Shown here piece after piece: positions 25,901 to 34,398 of a stretch of 51,980 nt of DNA (positions are counted from its first letter, which is position 1; the number at the start of each line of letters is the position of its first letter). The stretch is from positions 1 through 51,980 of the forward strand of contig JANWWK010000023.1 of the NCBI GenBank assembly GCA_025056175.1. Direction: 5' to 3'. The position numbers were made by a program, and so were the translations under genes. Below the pieces are notes generated by a model. The model had not been told where the DNA came from. It searched no databases and was given only the letters and a program-made list of their open reading frames with translations. The stretch comes from Anaerolineales bacterium. GTDB lineage: Bacteria; Chloroflexota; Anaerolineae; Anaerolineales; Villigracilaceae.

Positions 25901-26309
25901 CGACTGGTTCGACTGGCGGGAAGTTTGGTTCTGGGTATAGAGGCGGCGGGCTGGGACGTCCTGAGCGGGCTCCGTCTGGCAGGATGGTTTGCGAATGGGC
26001 CGGAACCTGCGAAAGGTCGTTGGAAGCGGCCGGGAAGGTGGCGGTGAAGTCGTTCCAGGCGGGCGGTTGTTCAGAAGCAGGAGAGGCAGCCGCCGGGTCG
26101 GATGACGAAGGGGTTGGGAAGGTGGTGGTGAAGTCGTTCCAGGCGGGCGGTTCTTCGGGAGCGAGAAAACGCTTGAGAATAGAAGGCCGGTTGGAGCTTT
26201 CCTGGGGCGCCGAGGGGGAAGAATCCGAAGGGTTTGGCTCTTCTTCTGGCCGTTTTTCCGGCGGGGTTTCTTCTGGGAAGTAATCGTCGGGCAGGTATTT
26301 GTTGGGCAT
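22992..26309 (-). CDS. Class A penicillin-binding protein (GT51 plus transpeptidase)
   Basis: This 1105-residue protein polymerises and cross-links peptidoglycan. In order it has a long cytoplasmic Pro-rich tail (1-180) with a duplicated PPAWNDFT-TFP motif, one membrane span (about 185-212), a GT51 transglycosylase with catalytic-type E276 in ATEDKEFYNHPG and the STITQQL and RKVREI motifs, and a transpeptidase with S585xxK (SSIK), S648-Y-N and K786-T-G. The tail end is a beta-sandwich-like domain (about 985-1070) and a Thr/Pro-rich C-terminus. The cytoplasmic tail and C-terminal extension are long for the family. There is no strong ribosome site; the MaoC gene ends 4 nt upstream. The SH3 lipoprotein downstream overlaps it. 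Confidence 0.95.
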   Translation of the reverse strand: MPNKYLPDDYFPEETPPEKRPEEEPNPSDSSPSAPQESSNRPSILKRFLAPEEPPAWNDFTTTFPTPSSSDPAAASPASEQPPAWNDFTATFPAASNDLSQVPAHSQTILPDGARSGRPSPPPLYPEPNFPPVEPVEAIDLNATRVTPAALQSATGPRRPVVASRRTAPVGQSTQPRVRRPPWGCLMRGLVIGLFVFVGALIVGSIAAVAAYLSIAADLPTVDDLRARSSQFETTRILDRNGNSLYEILDPSAGRRTTVKLNQISPYVVAATIATEDKEFYNHPGFDPLAILRALWANLQTGGEGGGASTITQQLARALLLSPEERNQRTYLRKVREIILAAEITRRYSKDEILELYLNEIYYGNLAYGIEAAAETYFGPAIDGQLTGTPNGLLADDLNLAQASFLAGLPQSPAVYDIHTNRLATLTRHRDVIVLMYQLSAEKGCIQVSNSPQPVCVGVQESLQAAQDIENFKFPAPNIQMRYPHWVQYIRAQLESKYDAQTIYRSGFTVYTTLDPALQDLAQQLVTNQVNTLFSQGRNVKNGALVAIQPQSGEILVMVGSPDFYNEAIDGQVNMAVSPTRQPGSSIKPLTYVAAFEKGWTASTLIWDVPTGFPPSGDPNDPREPYVPRNYDGKFHGPVTVRSALANSYNIPAVRALYEVGIYDDPNTPAKEGLIGMAQKLGITSLTRNDYGLALTLGGGEVSLLEMTSAFAVFANNGVRVPPVSILKVVDSDGNVVEQYTPPPGEQVIRPEHAFLISSILSDNEARRPMFGSNSALNLPFPAAAKTGTTNDFRDNWTIGYTPDLAAGVWVGNADYTPMQNTTGLTGAAPIWSQFMLQAVPRITGGNPSPFVRPAGIVDKVICAISGTEPSQWCPQQRSELFAADQPPLPATEDLWKEVIIDTWSGQIANNSCRDFVQKKMTLNVTDPNARFWLRKTDEGRAWAEQMGFEPPLFFTPQDECNANTPRATLSIENLRDGQTLTESAIDVEIIADATDGFTTWRLEYAEGDNPREDAWQLLIQSDQRVPGRMKVVTWDLEKTGNGRFSLRLRIENQEGGYAERVIRIQIEYTPPIPTPIPPTETPTALPPTPSATPEPPTPEPTATP

Positions 26310-26313
26310 GGCT

Positions 26314-26781
26314 TCAGGCAGGTTTCGATTTGACCAGGACCGTCCATGCGCCTTTCATGACGGTTTCGTTGGTCTGGTTGTTGACTTTGACGGCAAGTGT
26401 GACGCTGCCTCCACCCAGTCGTGGCAGCGCTTTGGTTTCGGTCACTTCCATTTCGACGTGGATGGTGTCGCCGAAGAACACTGGTTTGACGAATTTCCAT
26501 TCGTTGATTTCGCGGAAGGCCATCACATTTGCGCCCAGAATGCCGGTCTGGACGGCCAGGCCGGAGGCAATTGCCAGGCCCAGAATGCCATGCGCAATGC
26601 GCTGTCCGAACGGCGTGGTTTTGGCAAATTCAGCGTCGGTGTGGATTTGGTTGAAATCGCCAGAGAGACCGGCAAAGGCGGCTACATCGTGTTCGGTGAC
26701 GGTGCGCGCAGCCGAGGTTAACCGTTGACCGAGTTGAAAATCCTCGAAAAACAGGCCAGTATTCAGGGAAAGGGTAGGCAT
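26314..26781 (-). CDS. MaoC-family (R)-specific enoyl-CoA hydratase-like protein
   Basis: This 155-residue hot-dog protein has the hydratase-2 active-site motif: D-F-N-Q-I-H (SGDFNQIHTD, about residues 41-50) followed by FGQRIAHGIL. It would hydrate a trans-2-enoyl-CoA to the (R)-3-hydroxyacyl-CoA, serving lipid or short-chain acyl metabolism. The ATG at 26781 has AGGAG at 9 nt. It heads the long minus-strand run through the penicillin-binding protein, without an obvious functional link. Confidence 0.88.
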   Translation of the reverse strand: MPTLSLNTGLFFEDFQLGQRLTSAARTVTEHDVAAFAGLSGDFNQIHTDAEFAKTTPFGQRIAHGILGLAIASGLAVQTGILGANVMAFREINEWKFVKPVFFGDTIHVEMEVTETKALPRLGGGSVTLAVKVNNQTNETVMKGAWTVLVKSKPA

Positions 26782-26838
26782 GGGGGTTCTCCTGGTTTTT
26801 CTTATTATAAACGGCGAAAGGGGAAAAAAAGTTTCGCA

Positions 26839-26844
26839 TATAAT
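26839..26844 (+). promoter_or_regulatory. -10 box of dusB, leaderless-type start
   Basis: A perfect TATAAT ends 6 nt before the ATG at 26851, the same geometry as at 874 and 7959. CAGGGT between them is not a convincing ribosome site. Confidence 0.6.
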
Positions 26845-26850
26845 CAGGGT

Positions 26851-27855
26851 ATGTCGTTTTCTTCCCGCGAGTTACCTGTCTTTTTTGTTCGCGATATTCC
26901 GGTGTACGGCGAGGCGATTCTTGCGCCGATGGATGGCTATTCCGATTGGCCGTTCCGTTCGATTTGCCGCGCACTGGGTTCGGCCATGAGTTATACCGAG
27001 TTTGTGAAAGCAGAAGACATCGTCCGCAATTTTCGCCGCGTGCGCGCTAAACTGACTTACGAAGAGGCCGAGCGTCCGGTGGTCTTTCAAATTTATGGAG
27101 ATGAGCCATCTGTTTTGCTGGAAGCGGCGCTCATTGCACAGGATTTGGGCCCCGACATTATTGATATTAACATGGGATGCCCTGCCAAAAGCATCGCTCA
27201 CCGTGGTTGCGGGGTGGGGCTGATGCGCACGCCACAGAAGGTGGGGCAGATTTTTGCTACACTCTCAGCCCGTTTGCGCGTCCCCGTTACCGGCAAAATG
27301 CGGTTGGGATGGGAGGATTGCCTGAATTACAAAGAAGTGGCACGCATTGCCGAAGAGAATGGCGCGGCGCTGATTGCCGTTCACGGACGCACAAAACAAC
27401 AGGGGTATGCCGGTCAGGCCGATTGGAATGCAATTGCTGAAGTCAAAGCCTTGCTCAAAATTCCGGTGGTGGGGAATGGAGATGTGCGCCGTGTGGAGGA
27501 CATTGCGCGCATGAAACAGATGACCGGCTGCGATGCGGTGATGATTGGCCGCGGCGCGATTGCCAATCCGTGGATTTTTGCGCGCCTCGACCGCGAACAG
27601 GTGCCGCCCGAACAGGTGCGTGAGACCATGCAACGTCACCTGGAGCGTAACATCGCCTTTTATGGACGCGAAGATGGCGAGCGTTTGTTCCGAAAACATG
27701 CGATGCAGTATCTTGGTCTGCATCGTTTTGACCGCGAGACGCGCAAGGCCATTTTGAAACGCCATCCCGCCGGAGAGTTTGCCGGGGTACTGGCAGCGAT
27801 TCAGGCGCAAATGCAGGTAAACGCGGAAGCGTTTATCCACGCACCAGATAGATGA
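26851..27855 (+). CDS. dusB: tRNA-dihydrouridine synthase (DusB-like)
   Basis: This 334-residue FMN-dependent TIM-barrel enzyme reduces uridine in the tRNA D loop. The signatures are [12 protein letters not shown] at the first strand, [10 protein letters not shown] with the catalytic Cys near residue 112, K149 in [25 protein letters not shown], and the FMN phosphate site [13 protein letters not shown]-terminal helical domain follows. Length and motifs fit the DusB group; subgroup assignment is by resemblance only. The start is fixed by the TATAAT box 6 nt upstream and by the family N-terminus. The 3' end overlaps the convergent TauE-like gene by 23 nt. Confidence 0.92.
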   Translation: MSFSSRELPVFFVRDIPVYGEAILAPMDGYSDWPFRSICRALGSAMSYTEFVKAEDIVRNFRRVRAKLTYEEAERPVVFQIYGDEPSVLLEAALIAQDLGPDIIDINMGCPAKSIAHRGCGVGLMRTPQKVGQIFATLSARLRVPVTGKMRLGWEDCLNYKEVARIAEENGAALIAVHGRTKQQGYAGQADWNAIAEVKALLKIPVVGNGDVRRVEDIARMKQMTGCDAVMIGRGAIANPWIFARLDREQVPPEQVRETMQRHLERNIAFYGREDGERLFRKHAMQYLGLHRFDRETRKAILKRHPAGEFAGVLAAIQAQMQVNAEAFIHAPDR

Positions 27856-28600
27856 TGGCGACCACCACCCCTATCGAAACGACCAGCCAGCGCAGGGTGA
27901 CCGGTTGAATGGCGCCGGCCAGTTTGCCGCCCAACCAGCCGCCCACCAGCGCGCCCAGTGCCATCACCAGCGCCGCCTGCCAGACCACCAGCCCGGAAAA
28001 TAAAAAGAAGACCGCCGCTGCGATATTAACGCTGAAGGCCACCCCCTGTTTGAGTGCGTTCAATCTGGTCAACGATTCGTCTATTGTCAGGCCAAGCGCA
28101 GCCAGGACAATTACGCTCAACCCGGCGCCGAAGTAGCCTCCGTAGATAGCGGCCAGACCAATGGGCGCAATGCTCCACCACTCCGAGACTTTGCCAGCGT
28201 TGTGGCGTTCGGCGCGGCGCGTGAGCCATTTTCGCACCGGGTCTTGCACGGCTAATAGCAATGAGGCTGCTAAAATCAGGTAAGGCACCATTTGGCGGAA
28301 GAGTTTTTCTCCGGTGTAGAGCAACAGTATGCCACCGAGCAGGCCTCCGGCGATGCTGGCCGGCAAGATGTACCAGAGACGGCGTGATTGTCCGCGCAGG
28401 TCATTCCACTGTGCCAGCGTACCGCCCAGGTAGCCCGGTAAGAGCGCAACGGTGTTGGTGACATTGGAGGCGACTGCCGGAACGCCAACGGCAAGCAGAA
28501 CCGGGAAGGTAATGAGTGTGCCGCCGCCGGCCAGGGCGTTGATAGCCCCTGCGGCCATTGCCGCAAGTGCAATGAAGAGAAAATCGAAGCCTGTAAGCAT
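27833..28600 (-). CDS. TauE/SafE (TSUP) family membrane exporter
   Basis: This 255-residue protein has about eight hydrophobic segments and the two family motifs: [24 protein letters not shown] at the N-terminus and [21 protein letters not shown] in the second half. TSUP proteins export sulfite, sulfoacetate or other small organic anions. The ATG at 28600 has CGAGGAA at 8 nt; the longer open frame upstream is repeat sequence rather than protein. Its 3' end overlaps the end of dusB by 23 nt, tail to tail. Confidence 0.9.
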   Translation of the reverse strand: MLTGFDFLFIALAAMAAGAINALAGGGTLITFPVLLAVGVPAVASNVTNTVALLPGYLGGTLAQWNDLRGQSRRLWYILPASIAGGLLGGILLLYTGEKLFRQMVPYLILAASLLLAVQDPVRKWLTRRAERHNAGKVSEWWSIAPIGLAAIYGGYFGAGLSVIVLAALGLTIDESLTRLNALKQGVAFSVNIAAAVFFLFSGLVVWQAALVMALGALVGGWLGGKLAGAIQPVTLRWLVVSIGVVVAIIYLVRG

Positions 28601-28625
28601 GTGGTTGTTCCTCGAAGCAGATGGG

Positions 28626-28661
28626 GATACTGAACACTGAAAAATGCACACTGAGTACTGC
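28626..28661. repeat. Degenerate heptanucleotide repeat in a spacer
   Basis: The 70-bp spacer between the TauE-like gene and the phosphodiesterase gene is mostly tandem 7-mers: ACTGAAC, ACTGAAA, AATGCAC, ACTGAGT, ACTGCAT. These resemble the cyanobacterial STRR type of repeat and, within this window, the insert in the formate dehydrogenase gene. Confidence 0.5.
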
Positions 28662-28670
28662 ATTCTACTC

Positions 28671-29726
28671 TCATGGACAAAACCCGGCGGGGCGTTCTTG
28701 CGCCGGTAACCCAAATGCTTCGGTCACCGGAACGCCGTCCCATTCGGGTGGGAGCGGCAGGCCCAGCGCCCAGGCGGCAGTGGCGGCAGTATCGGTCGTT
28801 TGTATTGGCGAGGTCAGTTGCCCGGGGCGGATTCCCGGACCAGCAATCACCCAGGGGATGGTCATGTCGAGCGGGTCGCGGGAGCCGTGCGTCTGGTCAT
28901 GTCCGCCGTGGTCGGCGCTAATCATCAGGAGCGTTTCTTCGTGCAGGCCGCGTTCCTGCAACGCTGCCAGCAGTTTGCCAAGCGCCTCATCGCCACGCCG
29001 CGCTACGCTCAACTGTTCGGGCGAGAGCCAGCCGTGTTCGTGTCCCATAAAATCCAGCGTCGGGAAGTGGACGAACAACAGCCCAAAATCAATCGGGAAG
29101 TTTTGGACCAACCAATCGGCAATCATCAGGTCACGGTCGTTGATGAATTGGAACAGATTGAGACTGGCGGGTTCGGTCAGTTGCTGGAGTTTTTTCTTGC
29201 CGACCACCATGCCGGTCTGTAAACCGTTGGCACGCGCCAGGTCGAACAGGTCTGTTCCCTGTGCGTATCCCTGCGCGGGGTCGTAATCGTTCCACAGGAC
29301 GCCATGTTTTTGCGGACACATCCCCGTCAGCATGGAGGCATGGGCGGGCAGGGTGGCGCTGGGGTAGGTGGTTTGGGCGGTGAGCGAATAGGCACCGTTT
29401 TGCATCAGTGCCAGCAGGGTTGGCATGGGCGCGAGCGCAATCGCATCAGGGCGCAAGCCGTCAAAGCTGATAATCAGCACCCGCCGGATGCGGGGACGCG
29501 GCGTCAGGCTGGGGATGGGTGTGCTGGTCGGTTCGAGCGTCCAGGTCGGGCGCGGCGTTGCAGGAGGGGTCAGCGTGGCAGTTGGGGGGCGGGTCTGGGT
29601 AGCAGGCGGAGGCGGCTGCGTCAGCGCAGGAAATGCTGTTGGCGCCGGAGGCAGGCACCCGTGCAGGCAAAGCAAGACGGCGACCATGCCCATGATTTGC
29701 CGCCAGCCAGCGAAGAAACGCATCAT
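28671..29726 (-). CDS. Alkaline-phosphatase-superfamily phosphodiesterase lipoprotein
   Basis: This 351-residue lipoprotein has lipobox LHGC (C24) and a Thr/Pro linker (about 34-80), then a nucleotide pyrophosphatase/phosphodiesterase domain. Metal and nucleophile motifs are ISFDGLRPD, the Thr nucleophile region [21 protein letters not shown], and [12 protein letters not shown], which gives a complete two-zinc site. It would hydrolyse phosphodiesters such as nucleotides, lipid head groups or teichoic-type polymers outside the membrane. It is about 10 nt downstream of a small membrane-protein gene on the same strand. Confidence 0.92.
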   Translation of the reverse strand: MMRFFAGWRQIMGMVAVLLCLHGCLPPAPTAFPALTQPPPPATQTRPPTATLTPPATPRPTWTLEPTSTPIPSLTPRPRIRRVLIISFDGLRPDAIALAPMPTLLALMQNGAYSLTAQTTYPSATLPAHASMLTGMCPQKHGVLWNDYDPAQGYAQGTDLFDLARANGLQTGMVVGKKKLQQLTEPASLNLFQFINDRDLMIADWLVQNFPIDFGLLFVHFPTLDFMGHEHGWLSPEQLSVARRGDEALGKLLAALQERGLHEETLLMISADHGGHDQTHGSRDPLDMTIPWVIAGPGIRPGQLTSPIQTTDTAATAAWALGLPLPPEWDGVPVTEAFGLPAQERPAGFCP

Positions 29727-29735
29727 ATGAATCCG

Positions 29736-29903
29736 TCAGTCCTTCTTGTGCCGCTTTTTCCAAAACCGCCACAACGGCAGGCCAAACAGCAGCAGCAGCA
29801 AACCGTTCAACAAAAGGAGTTCGCCCCAGCCAATTGCCAGCACCGGGCGACAGGCCAGCGCAGGCAGGGTCAAAAGCAATAGCGCAAGGCGAAAGGCATT
29901 CAT
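29736..29903 (-). CDS. Small two-span membrane protein, hypothetical
   Basis: A 55-residue frame from the ATG at 29903 reads as two hydrophobic segments (about 3-20 and 25-45) with a strongly basic end WRFWKKRHKKD. TACAAT on the minus strand lies 9 nt upstream of the ATG, so the start may be leaderless; a farther ATG at 29921 is less likely. It sits 9 nt before the phosphodiesterase gene and divergent from moaA. Its sequence is consistent with a real gene, but small size leaves doubt. Confidence 0.5.
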   Translation of the reverse strand: MNAFRLALLLLTLPALACRPVLAIGWGELLLLNGLLLLLFGLPLWRFWKKRHKKD

Positions 29904-29960
29904 GGTGTCGCTATTGTACATGAATTGGCGATTACACAGTGCGAATCATCCACCCCGCTG

Positions 29961-29966
29961 TATAAT
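29961..29966 (+). promoter_or_regulatory. -10 box of moaA
   Basis: TATAAT lies 37 nt before the moaA ATG at 30004, giving a normal leader of about 30 nt with GAGGTG as ribosome site. The -35 is not obvious. No Moco riboswitch could fit in the leader. Confidence 0.55.
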
Positions 29967-30003
29967 TGGAGTCATTAAAGGTGAAATTTCCGCGAGGTGA
30001 CGT

Positions 30004-30978
30004 ATGGCAATTGACCGCTTCGGCAGGAACATCCATTACTTGCGCATTTCCCTGACCGACCATTGTAACCTGCGCTGCATCTACTGCATGCCCGAAGACC
30101 AGACGTTTCGGCCGAATGCCGATTTGTTGCAAGACGATGAAATTTTGCGCCTGGTGCGGCTGTTTGCCAGTTTGGGCTTCGATAAAATCCGGCTGACGGG
30201 TGGCGAACCAACCGTGCGCGCGAATGTGGTGGAGCTGGTGCGGGCGATTGCTCATACGCCTGGCATTCGTTCGCTTTCGATGACCACCAACGGCGTGCTG
30301 CTTTCCAAACTGGCGCGTCCGCTCAAGGAAGCCGGGCTGCAGCGGGTGAACGTTTCGATTGACACGCTCGACCCGGAAAAGTTTCGCCGCCTGACGCGCT
30401 GGGGCAAATTGGAGCAGGTTTGGGAGGGGATTCTGGCTGCCGAAGCCGCCGGGTTGACGCCCATCAAGTTGAACGGAGTGGTCGTGCGGGGCTATAACGA
30501 AGAGGACGTGGTTGACCTGGCTGCGCTTACCCTCGACCGCCCCTGGCAAATGCGCTTTATCGAGATGATGCCTTTTGCTGGGGCGACTGAGATTCAAACC
30601 CGCCAGGTAGTCACTGCAGCCGAAATTCAGCAAAAAATCGAATCGGAATTCGGTCCGCTGGAAGCCAGCGGCGAATATGACGGCGAAGCGCGCATTTACC
30701 GCATTCGCGGCGCAAAAGGCCAAATCGGGTTCATTTCCTCGGTCACTGTGCCGTTTTGCGCGGCCTGTACGCGCGCCCGTCTCACGGCAGATGGCGTTTT
30801 GCGGATGTGCCTCTTGAGAGAAAAAGAATTGGATTTGCTCTCCCCTATGCGTAACGGCGCCAGTGACGAGGAGCTGCGCCAGATTATTCTGGATGGTGTG
30901 TGGAACAAGCCCTGGGGACATGGCCTGGAAGAGGGGATTATCCCACTCAACCGCGTGATGAATCAAATTGGAGGCTAG
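30004..30978 (+). CDS. moaA: GTP 3',8-cyclase MoaA
   Basis: This 324-residue radical SAM enzyme starts molybdenum cofactor synthesis by rearranging GTP. The N-terminal radical SAM cluster is C-x3-C-x2-C (HCNLRCIYCMPED, near residue 22), with LTGGEPTVR as the SAM-binding GGE motif. The C-terminal cluster is FCAACTRARL plus the Cys in MCLL, and the protein ends in the conserved GG (NQIGG) needed for catalysis. A strong hairpin terminator follows. The other Moco genes are not in the window, but the formate dehydrogenase at 44 kb is an obvious consumer. Confidence 0.96.
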   Translation: MAIDRFGRNIHYLRISLTDHCNLRCIYCMPEDQTFRPNADLLQDDEILRLVRLFASLGFDKIRLTGGEPTVRANVVELVRAIAHTPGIRSLSMTTNGVLLSKLARPLKEAGLQRVNVSIDTLDPEKFRRLTRWGKLEQVWEGILAAEAAGLTPIKLNGVVVRGYNEEDVVDLAALTLDRPWQMRFIEMMPFAGATEIQTRQVVTAAEIQQKIESEFGPLEASGEYDGEARIYRIRGAKGQIGFISSVTVPFCAACTRARLTADGVLRMCLLREKELDLLSPMRNGASDEELRQIILDGVWNKPWGHGLEEGIIPLNRVMNQIGG

Positions 30979-30998
30979 GGATTGGTGATTGTTCGCGC

Positions 30999-31031
30999 AC
31001 GGGCGGAAATCACGTAGTTTCCGCCCGTTTT
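30999..31031 (+). terminator. Intrinsic terminator after moaA
   Basis: A perfect 11-bp stem ACGGGCGGAAA / TTTCCGCCCGT (30999-31009, 31018-31028) with an 8-nt loop is followed by a short T run. It separates moaA from the polysaccharide operon. Confidence 0.88.
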
Positions 31032-31076
31032 GCATCTGGAAGCCAGCGGGATTGTCTTGTAAAATCGAACGCATTC

Positions 31077-32669
31077 ATGGAAAACACATTCTTTCACTTT
31101 TGCCGCCGCCTGGTGCGTCTGCTCAACAACTGGCGTATTGTCCGCATGGCGTGGCGGGTTGCTCACGCTGCCCCCGCACCGCGTGATGTTCGCCCGGTAG
31201 CCTTCTTCAAAGCCTCCAGTGGGCTGGATGATTTTTCCTGGAACAGCGCCTTTCATCTGCTCACATCGTGGGGATTGCGTTTGCAGGGTATTCCGGTGGT
31301 TTATTTTGCCTGCCAGCGCGGCATGAGCCGTTGTGTCTTAGGAACAAACCGTCATCGCCCTGCCCAACCGCCTCCCTGCCGCTCGTGTGTCTTTCAGGCG
31401 CGCACGCTGTACACGGGCGCAAAAGTACACTGGTTCGGTTTCCAGCGCGATTCGGCGTTGGAAGCGGCGTTGGAACCACTCTCACTGGATGGGCTGATGA
31501 CGTTTACCTGGCAGGGCATCCCGCTGGGGGAGCTCGTTTTGCCCGGTCTGCGCTGGATTTTGCGCCGCCACCATCTGGTGGATGATGAGACAACGCGCTT
31601 CTTCTTCCGTGAGTACATCCTGTCTGCCTTCAACGTGGCACGGCAATTCAGGCAATTTCTGGAAGAAACTCACCCGCAAGCCGTTATCGTCTTCAACGGA
31701 CAGTTCTACCCCGAAGCCACGGCCAAATGGGTCGCCAGACAGCGCGGGCTGCGCGTGATTACCCACGAGGTTGGCCTTCAGCCGATGAGCGGCTTTTTCA
31801 CCGAGGGCGAGGCCACCATTTATCCCATCGAAATCCCCAATTCTTTCGAGATGACTGCGGCGCAAAATGCCCGCCTGGATGCCTATCTCCAGGAGCGGTT
31901 TCAGGGCAATTTCAGCATGGCCGGTATCCGCTTTTGGCCTTCGATGAAAGGCCTGGACGAAAAGTTCCTGCAAAAGGCGGCGCAGTTCAAGCAAATCGTG
32001 CCGGTTTTTACCAATGTTATCTTTGATACCAGTCAGCCGCACGCAAATACGGTTTTTTCTGATATGTTTGCCTGGCTCGACCTGGTGCTGGAGACGGTGC
32101 GTGAGCACCCTGAGACGCTTTTCGTTTTGCGCGCGCACCCCGACGAAGCCCGCCCCGGCAAAGAAAGCCAGGAAAGCGTGGCCGAATGGGTTGAAGCCCG
32201 CCGTGCGGCCAGCCTGTCGAACCTGTTGTTTGTGCCACCCCAGGAGTACCTGAGTTCTTATGAACTGATTGCGCGGTCGAAATTTGTGCTGATTTACAAT
32301 TCCACCATTGGGTTAGAAGCTTCAATTCTGGGTGCGCCGGTGCTGTGCGCTGGTAAGGCGCGCTTCACCCGCTACCCGACGGTGTTCTTCCCGCAATCCA
32401 TCCCGGAATACCGTGCCACGCTGGAGCAGTTCCTGTCTGCCGAACATATTGCTGCGCCGCCCGAATTTCAGCGTCATGCCCGGCGGTTTCTGTATTACCA
32501 GCTATTTCGCACGTCGTTGCCTTTTGGTGAGTTTCTGGAGCGGGGCGTCCTGCCGGTCAATGCCCGCCTGAAATGGTTTGACCCGCACCGGTTGGCTGCT
32601 TCCCCTGCCGTTCAGGTGGTGACGCGCGGCCTGTTTCAGGGGGGCGATTTTTTGCTGGACGAAGAATAA
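31077..32669 (+). CDS. Capsule-synthesis-like GT-B glycosyltransferase family protein
   Basis: This 530-residue soluble protein resembles capsule polysaccharide synthesis and related GT-B proteins. AVIVFNGQFYPEATAKWVARQRGLRVITHEVG forms a Rossmann-like unit in the first half. The second half has FVLRAHPDEARP, LSSYELIARSKFVLIYNSTIGLEASILGAPVLCAG and RYPTVFFP, the usual sugar-nucleotide-binding end of such folds. Two Cys pairs near residues 80-105 (CQRGMSRC, CRSCVF) may bind metal. The start at 31077 is preceded by TAAAAT 11 nt upstream and no ribosome site. It is the first gene of a three-gene set with a polytopic protein and a GT2. Confidence 0.72.
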   Translation: MENTFFHFCRRLVRLLNNWRIVRMAWRVAHAAPAPRDVRPVAFFKASSGLDDFSWNSAFHLLTSWGLRLQGIPVVYFACQRGMSRCVLGTNRHRPAQPPPCRSCVFQARTLYTGAKVHWFGFQRDSALEAALEPLSLDGLMTFTWQGIPLGELVLPGLRWILRRHHLVDDETTRFFFREYILSAFNVARQFRQFLEETHPQAVIVFNGQFYPEATAKWVARQRGLRVITHEVGLQPMSGFFTEGEATIYPIEIPNSFEMTAAQNARLDAYLQERFQGNFSMAGIRFWPSMKGLDEKFLQKAAQFKQIVPVFTNVIFDTSQPHANTVFSDMFAWLDLVLETVREHPETLFVLRAHPDEARPGKESQESVAEWVEARRAASLSNLLFVPPQEYLSSYELIARSKFVLIYNSTIGLEASILGAPVLCAGKARFTRYPTVFFPQSIPEYRATLEQFLSAEHIAAPPEFQRHARRFLYYQLFRTSLPFGEFLERGVLPVNARLKWFDPHRLAASPAVQVVTRGLFQGGDFLLDEE

Positions 32670-32673
32670 GCCC

Positions 32674-34398
32674 ATGCGTCTGTTCCGCGTTCTTCTCTGG
32701 AGTTTCCTGGCACTCACGGCTGCGTTCTATGGCATTATCACTGCCGGGCAGGTGTTGGGGTTGTTAAAAATTTACCATATTGGCCTGGCTGTGGCTGCCA
32801 GCCTGCTGTGTGCAGGGGCTATGTTTGCGCTTTTGGCATCTGGAAGCCACTGGTTCGGGTTTCTCCAATCGCCCGAAGGACAGTCCCATCCACAGGCCGT
32901 GTTGGAGCAAGCTCTGGCGTGGATTGGGCTGTTTCTTTTTGCGTTGCTGGCGCTTTATCCCCTCGTGCGCTGGCCGTTTTCCCCGATTTCCAAAGAGTTG
33001 AACTGGGATGCCGGGCTGTATCATTTCCCAAAAGCAGTGGAAATGCTCGTCACGGGTTCCGCCTGGGATATGACGATTGATTACGGCGAATATCCGTTCG
33101 GGTATGAGTCTTTGCTGGCGCTGGCCTTTGGCCTGAACCCACATGGCTATCTGATTGGTCTGACTCATGCGCTGATTGCACTGTATTTTGTGCTGGCCTG
33201 GTGGCTGGGAATGGTGCGCTTTAGCCCTTTGCCGCCTGGGCTTGCGCTTTTTGTGGTTGTCCTGCTCATCCTGAGTCGGCTGTATTTGCCGGGGAACGAG
33301 AATAATCTCTGGTGGCCGGTATGGCCGCAGGTCATTCTCATCGGCAAGAACGACCTTTTCCTGGGCGCGCTTTTGCTGGCCGTCGCCCTGTTTACGCCGG
33401 GCAAAGATGAAGACCCGCGCGCCGCTCTGCCGGGTCTGGCGGCGGTGAGTATGATGGCATTGAGCGTTAAGCCGAATGCAGTTTTGCTGGTGGGGTTTGC
33501 CTGGGGCATGGCGTGGTGGGTGCAACGCCGTGCGGAAGGATGGAAGGCGGCGCTGGGCACGCAACTACGCTGCGCTTTACTGGTTTTGCCGGGGGTGTTA
33601 TGGGTTGTTCGTAATCTGGCGGCGATGGGAAGTTTGTTCAAGCCCAGCGCCGCACGGCTGAGCGCCTGGAGCATTGCCGCGAATCTCAACAATCCGTACT
33701 TCTATGAGCATATCCCCGCGCAGTTTTTTCTCGTTTTGGGAATTGTTTTGCTCTCCGGTCTGATTGCGCTTTTCTGGCGCTCTATCCGTCTGCCGGTGGG
33801 GGTTGGTCTGATTTTACTGCTCTCTTTTGTGCTGACGCCGGCTTCTGCTTTCCTGGGCAGTAACCAACAACCGGCGCAAATTGCCTGGCGCTTTGCCATT
33901 CCACTCCTGGCCTGGCAGGCTGTCCTTTTGTTTCTTCTGCTGGGGACGTTTGTTCGCGCCGTGTATGCGTGGTTAGCCTCGCGGTGGATGTTTGCTGCGC
34001 TGATGTTCGTCCTGGCGGCTGGCGTGAGCGCATATGGCGTCTGGAAAAATCAGCGCTTGATGGCGTTTCGCCCTGGCGGGGAGGCGGTCTTGCGCGACCC
34101 GTTCGAGCAGGCGGTTGGCGTGAATGGCTACTTCAGCGCGTATGATTACGTTCAGAAAAACGTCCATCATGCGGTGGTAATTGTCGAAAACGGTTTGCCT
34201 TTCTATCTCTACGACCGGCCGTTTACCAATTCTGTCACCCGCGCGCGCGATGCCGATTACTTCGTTGCGTTTCGCACCGCCTGGCGCAACGGACAGGCAG
34301 AAGGTTATCCGGAGATGCTTTCTCATCCGGAGTTTGCCCGGCACTGGGAATTGGTCTATGAAGACGCCGAAGGGCGAGTATACCAGCGTAAACCATGA
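32674..34398 (+). CDS. Polytopic membrane protein, GT-C-like, polysaccharide operon
   Basis: This 574-residue protein has about twelve hydrophobic segments and a soluble C-terminal domain of about 130 residues. The loop ISKELNWDAGLYHFPKAVEM near residue 107 contains an acidic residue after the first spans and resembles the GT-C glycosyltransferase D-x-x-x-Y pattern; the C-terminal part reads like the periplasmic tail of such enzymes. It could equally be a polymerase-like protein. The start is 5 nt after the upstream stop, and its stop overlaps the GT2 start by 4 nt (ATGA). Confidence 0.7.
   Translation: MRLFRVLLWSFLALTAAFYGIITAGQVLGLLKIYHIGLAVAASLLCAGAMFALLASGSHWFGFLQSPEGQSHPQAVLEQALAWIGLFLFALLALYPLVRWPFSPISKELNWDAGLYHFPKAVEMLVTGSAWDMTIDYGEYPFGYESLLALAFGLNPHGYLIGLTHALIALYFVLAWWLGMVRFSPLPPGLALFVVVLLILSRLYLPGNENNLWWPVWPQVILIGKNDLFLGALLLAVALFTPGKDEDPRAALPGLAAVSMMALSVKPNAVLLVGFAWGMAWWVQRRAEGWKAALGTQLRCALLVLPGVLWVVRNLAAMGSLFKPSAARLSAWSIAANLNNPYFYEHIPAQFFLVLGIVLLSGLIALFWRSIRLPVGVGLILLLSFVLTPASAFLGSNQQPAQIAWRFAIPLLAWQAVLLFLLLGTFVRAVYAWLASRWMFAALMFVLAAGVSAYGVWKNQRLMAFRPGGEAVLRDPFEQAVGVNGYFSAYDYVQKNVHHAVVIVENGLPFYLYDRPFTNSVTRARDADYFVAFRTAWRNGQAEGYPEMLSHPEFARHWELVYEDAEGRVYQRKP

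Noticed and set aside
30004-30978. MoaA as a generic radical SAM/PqqE protein
   Set aside because: The second CxxC...C cluster and the terminal GG are specific to MoaA.
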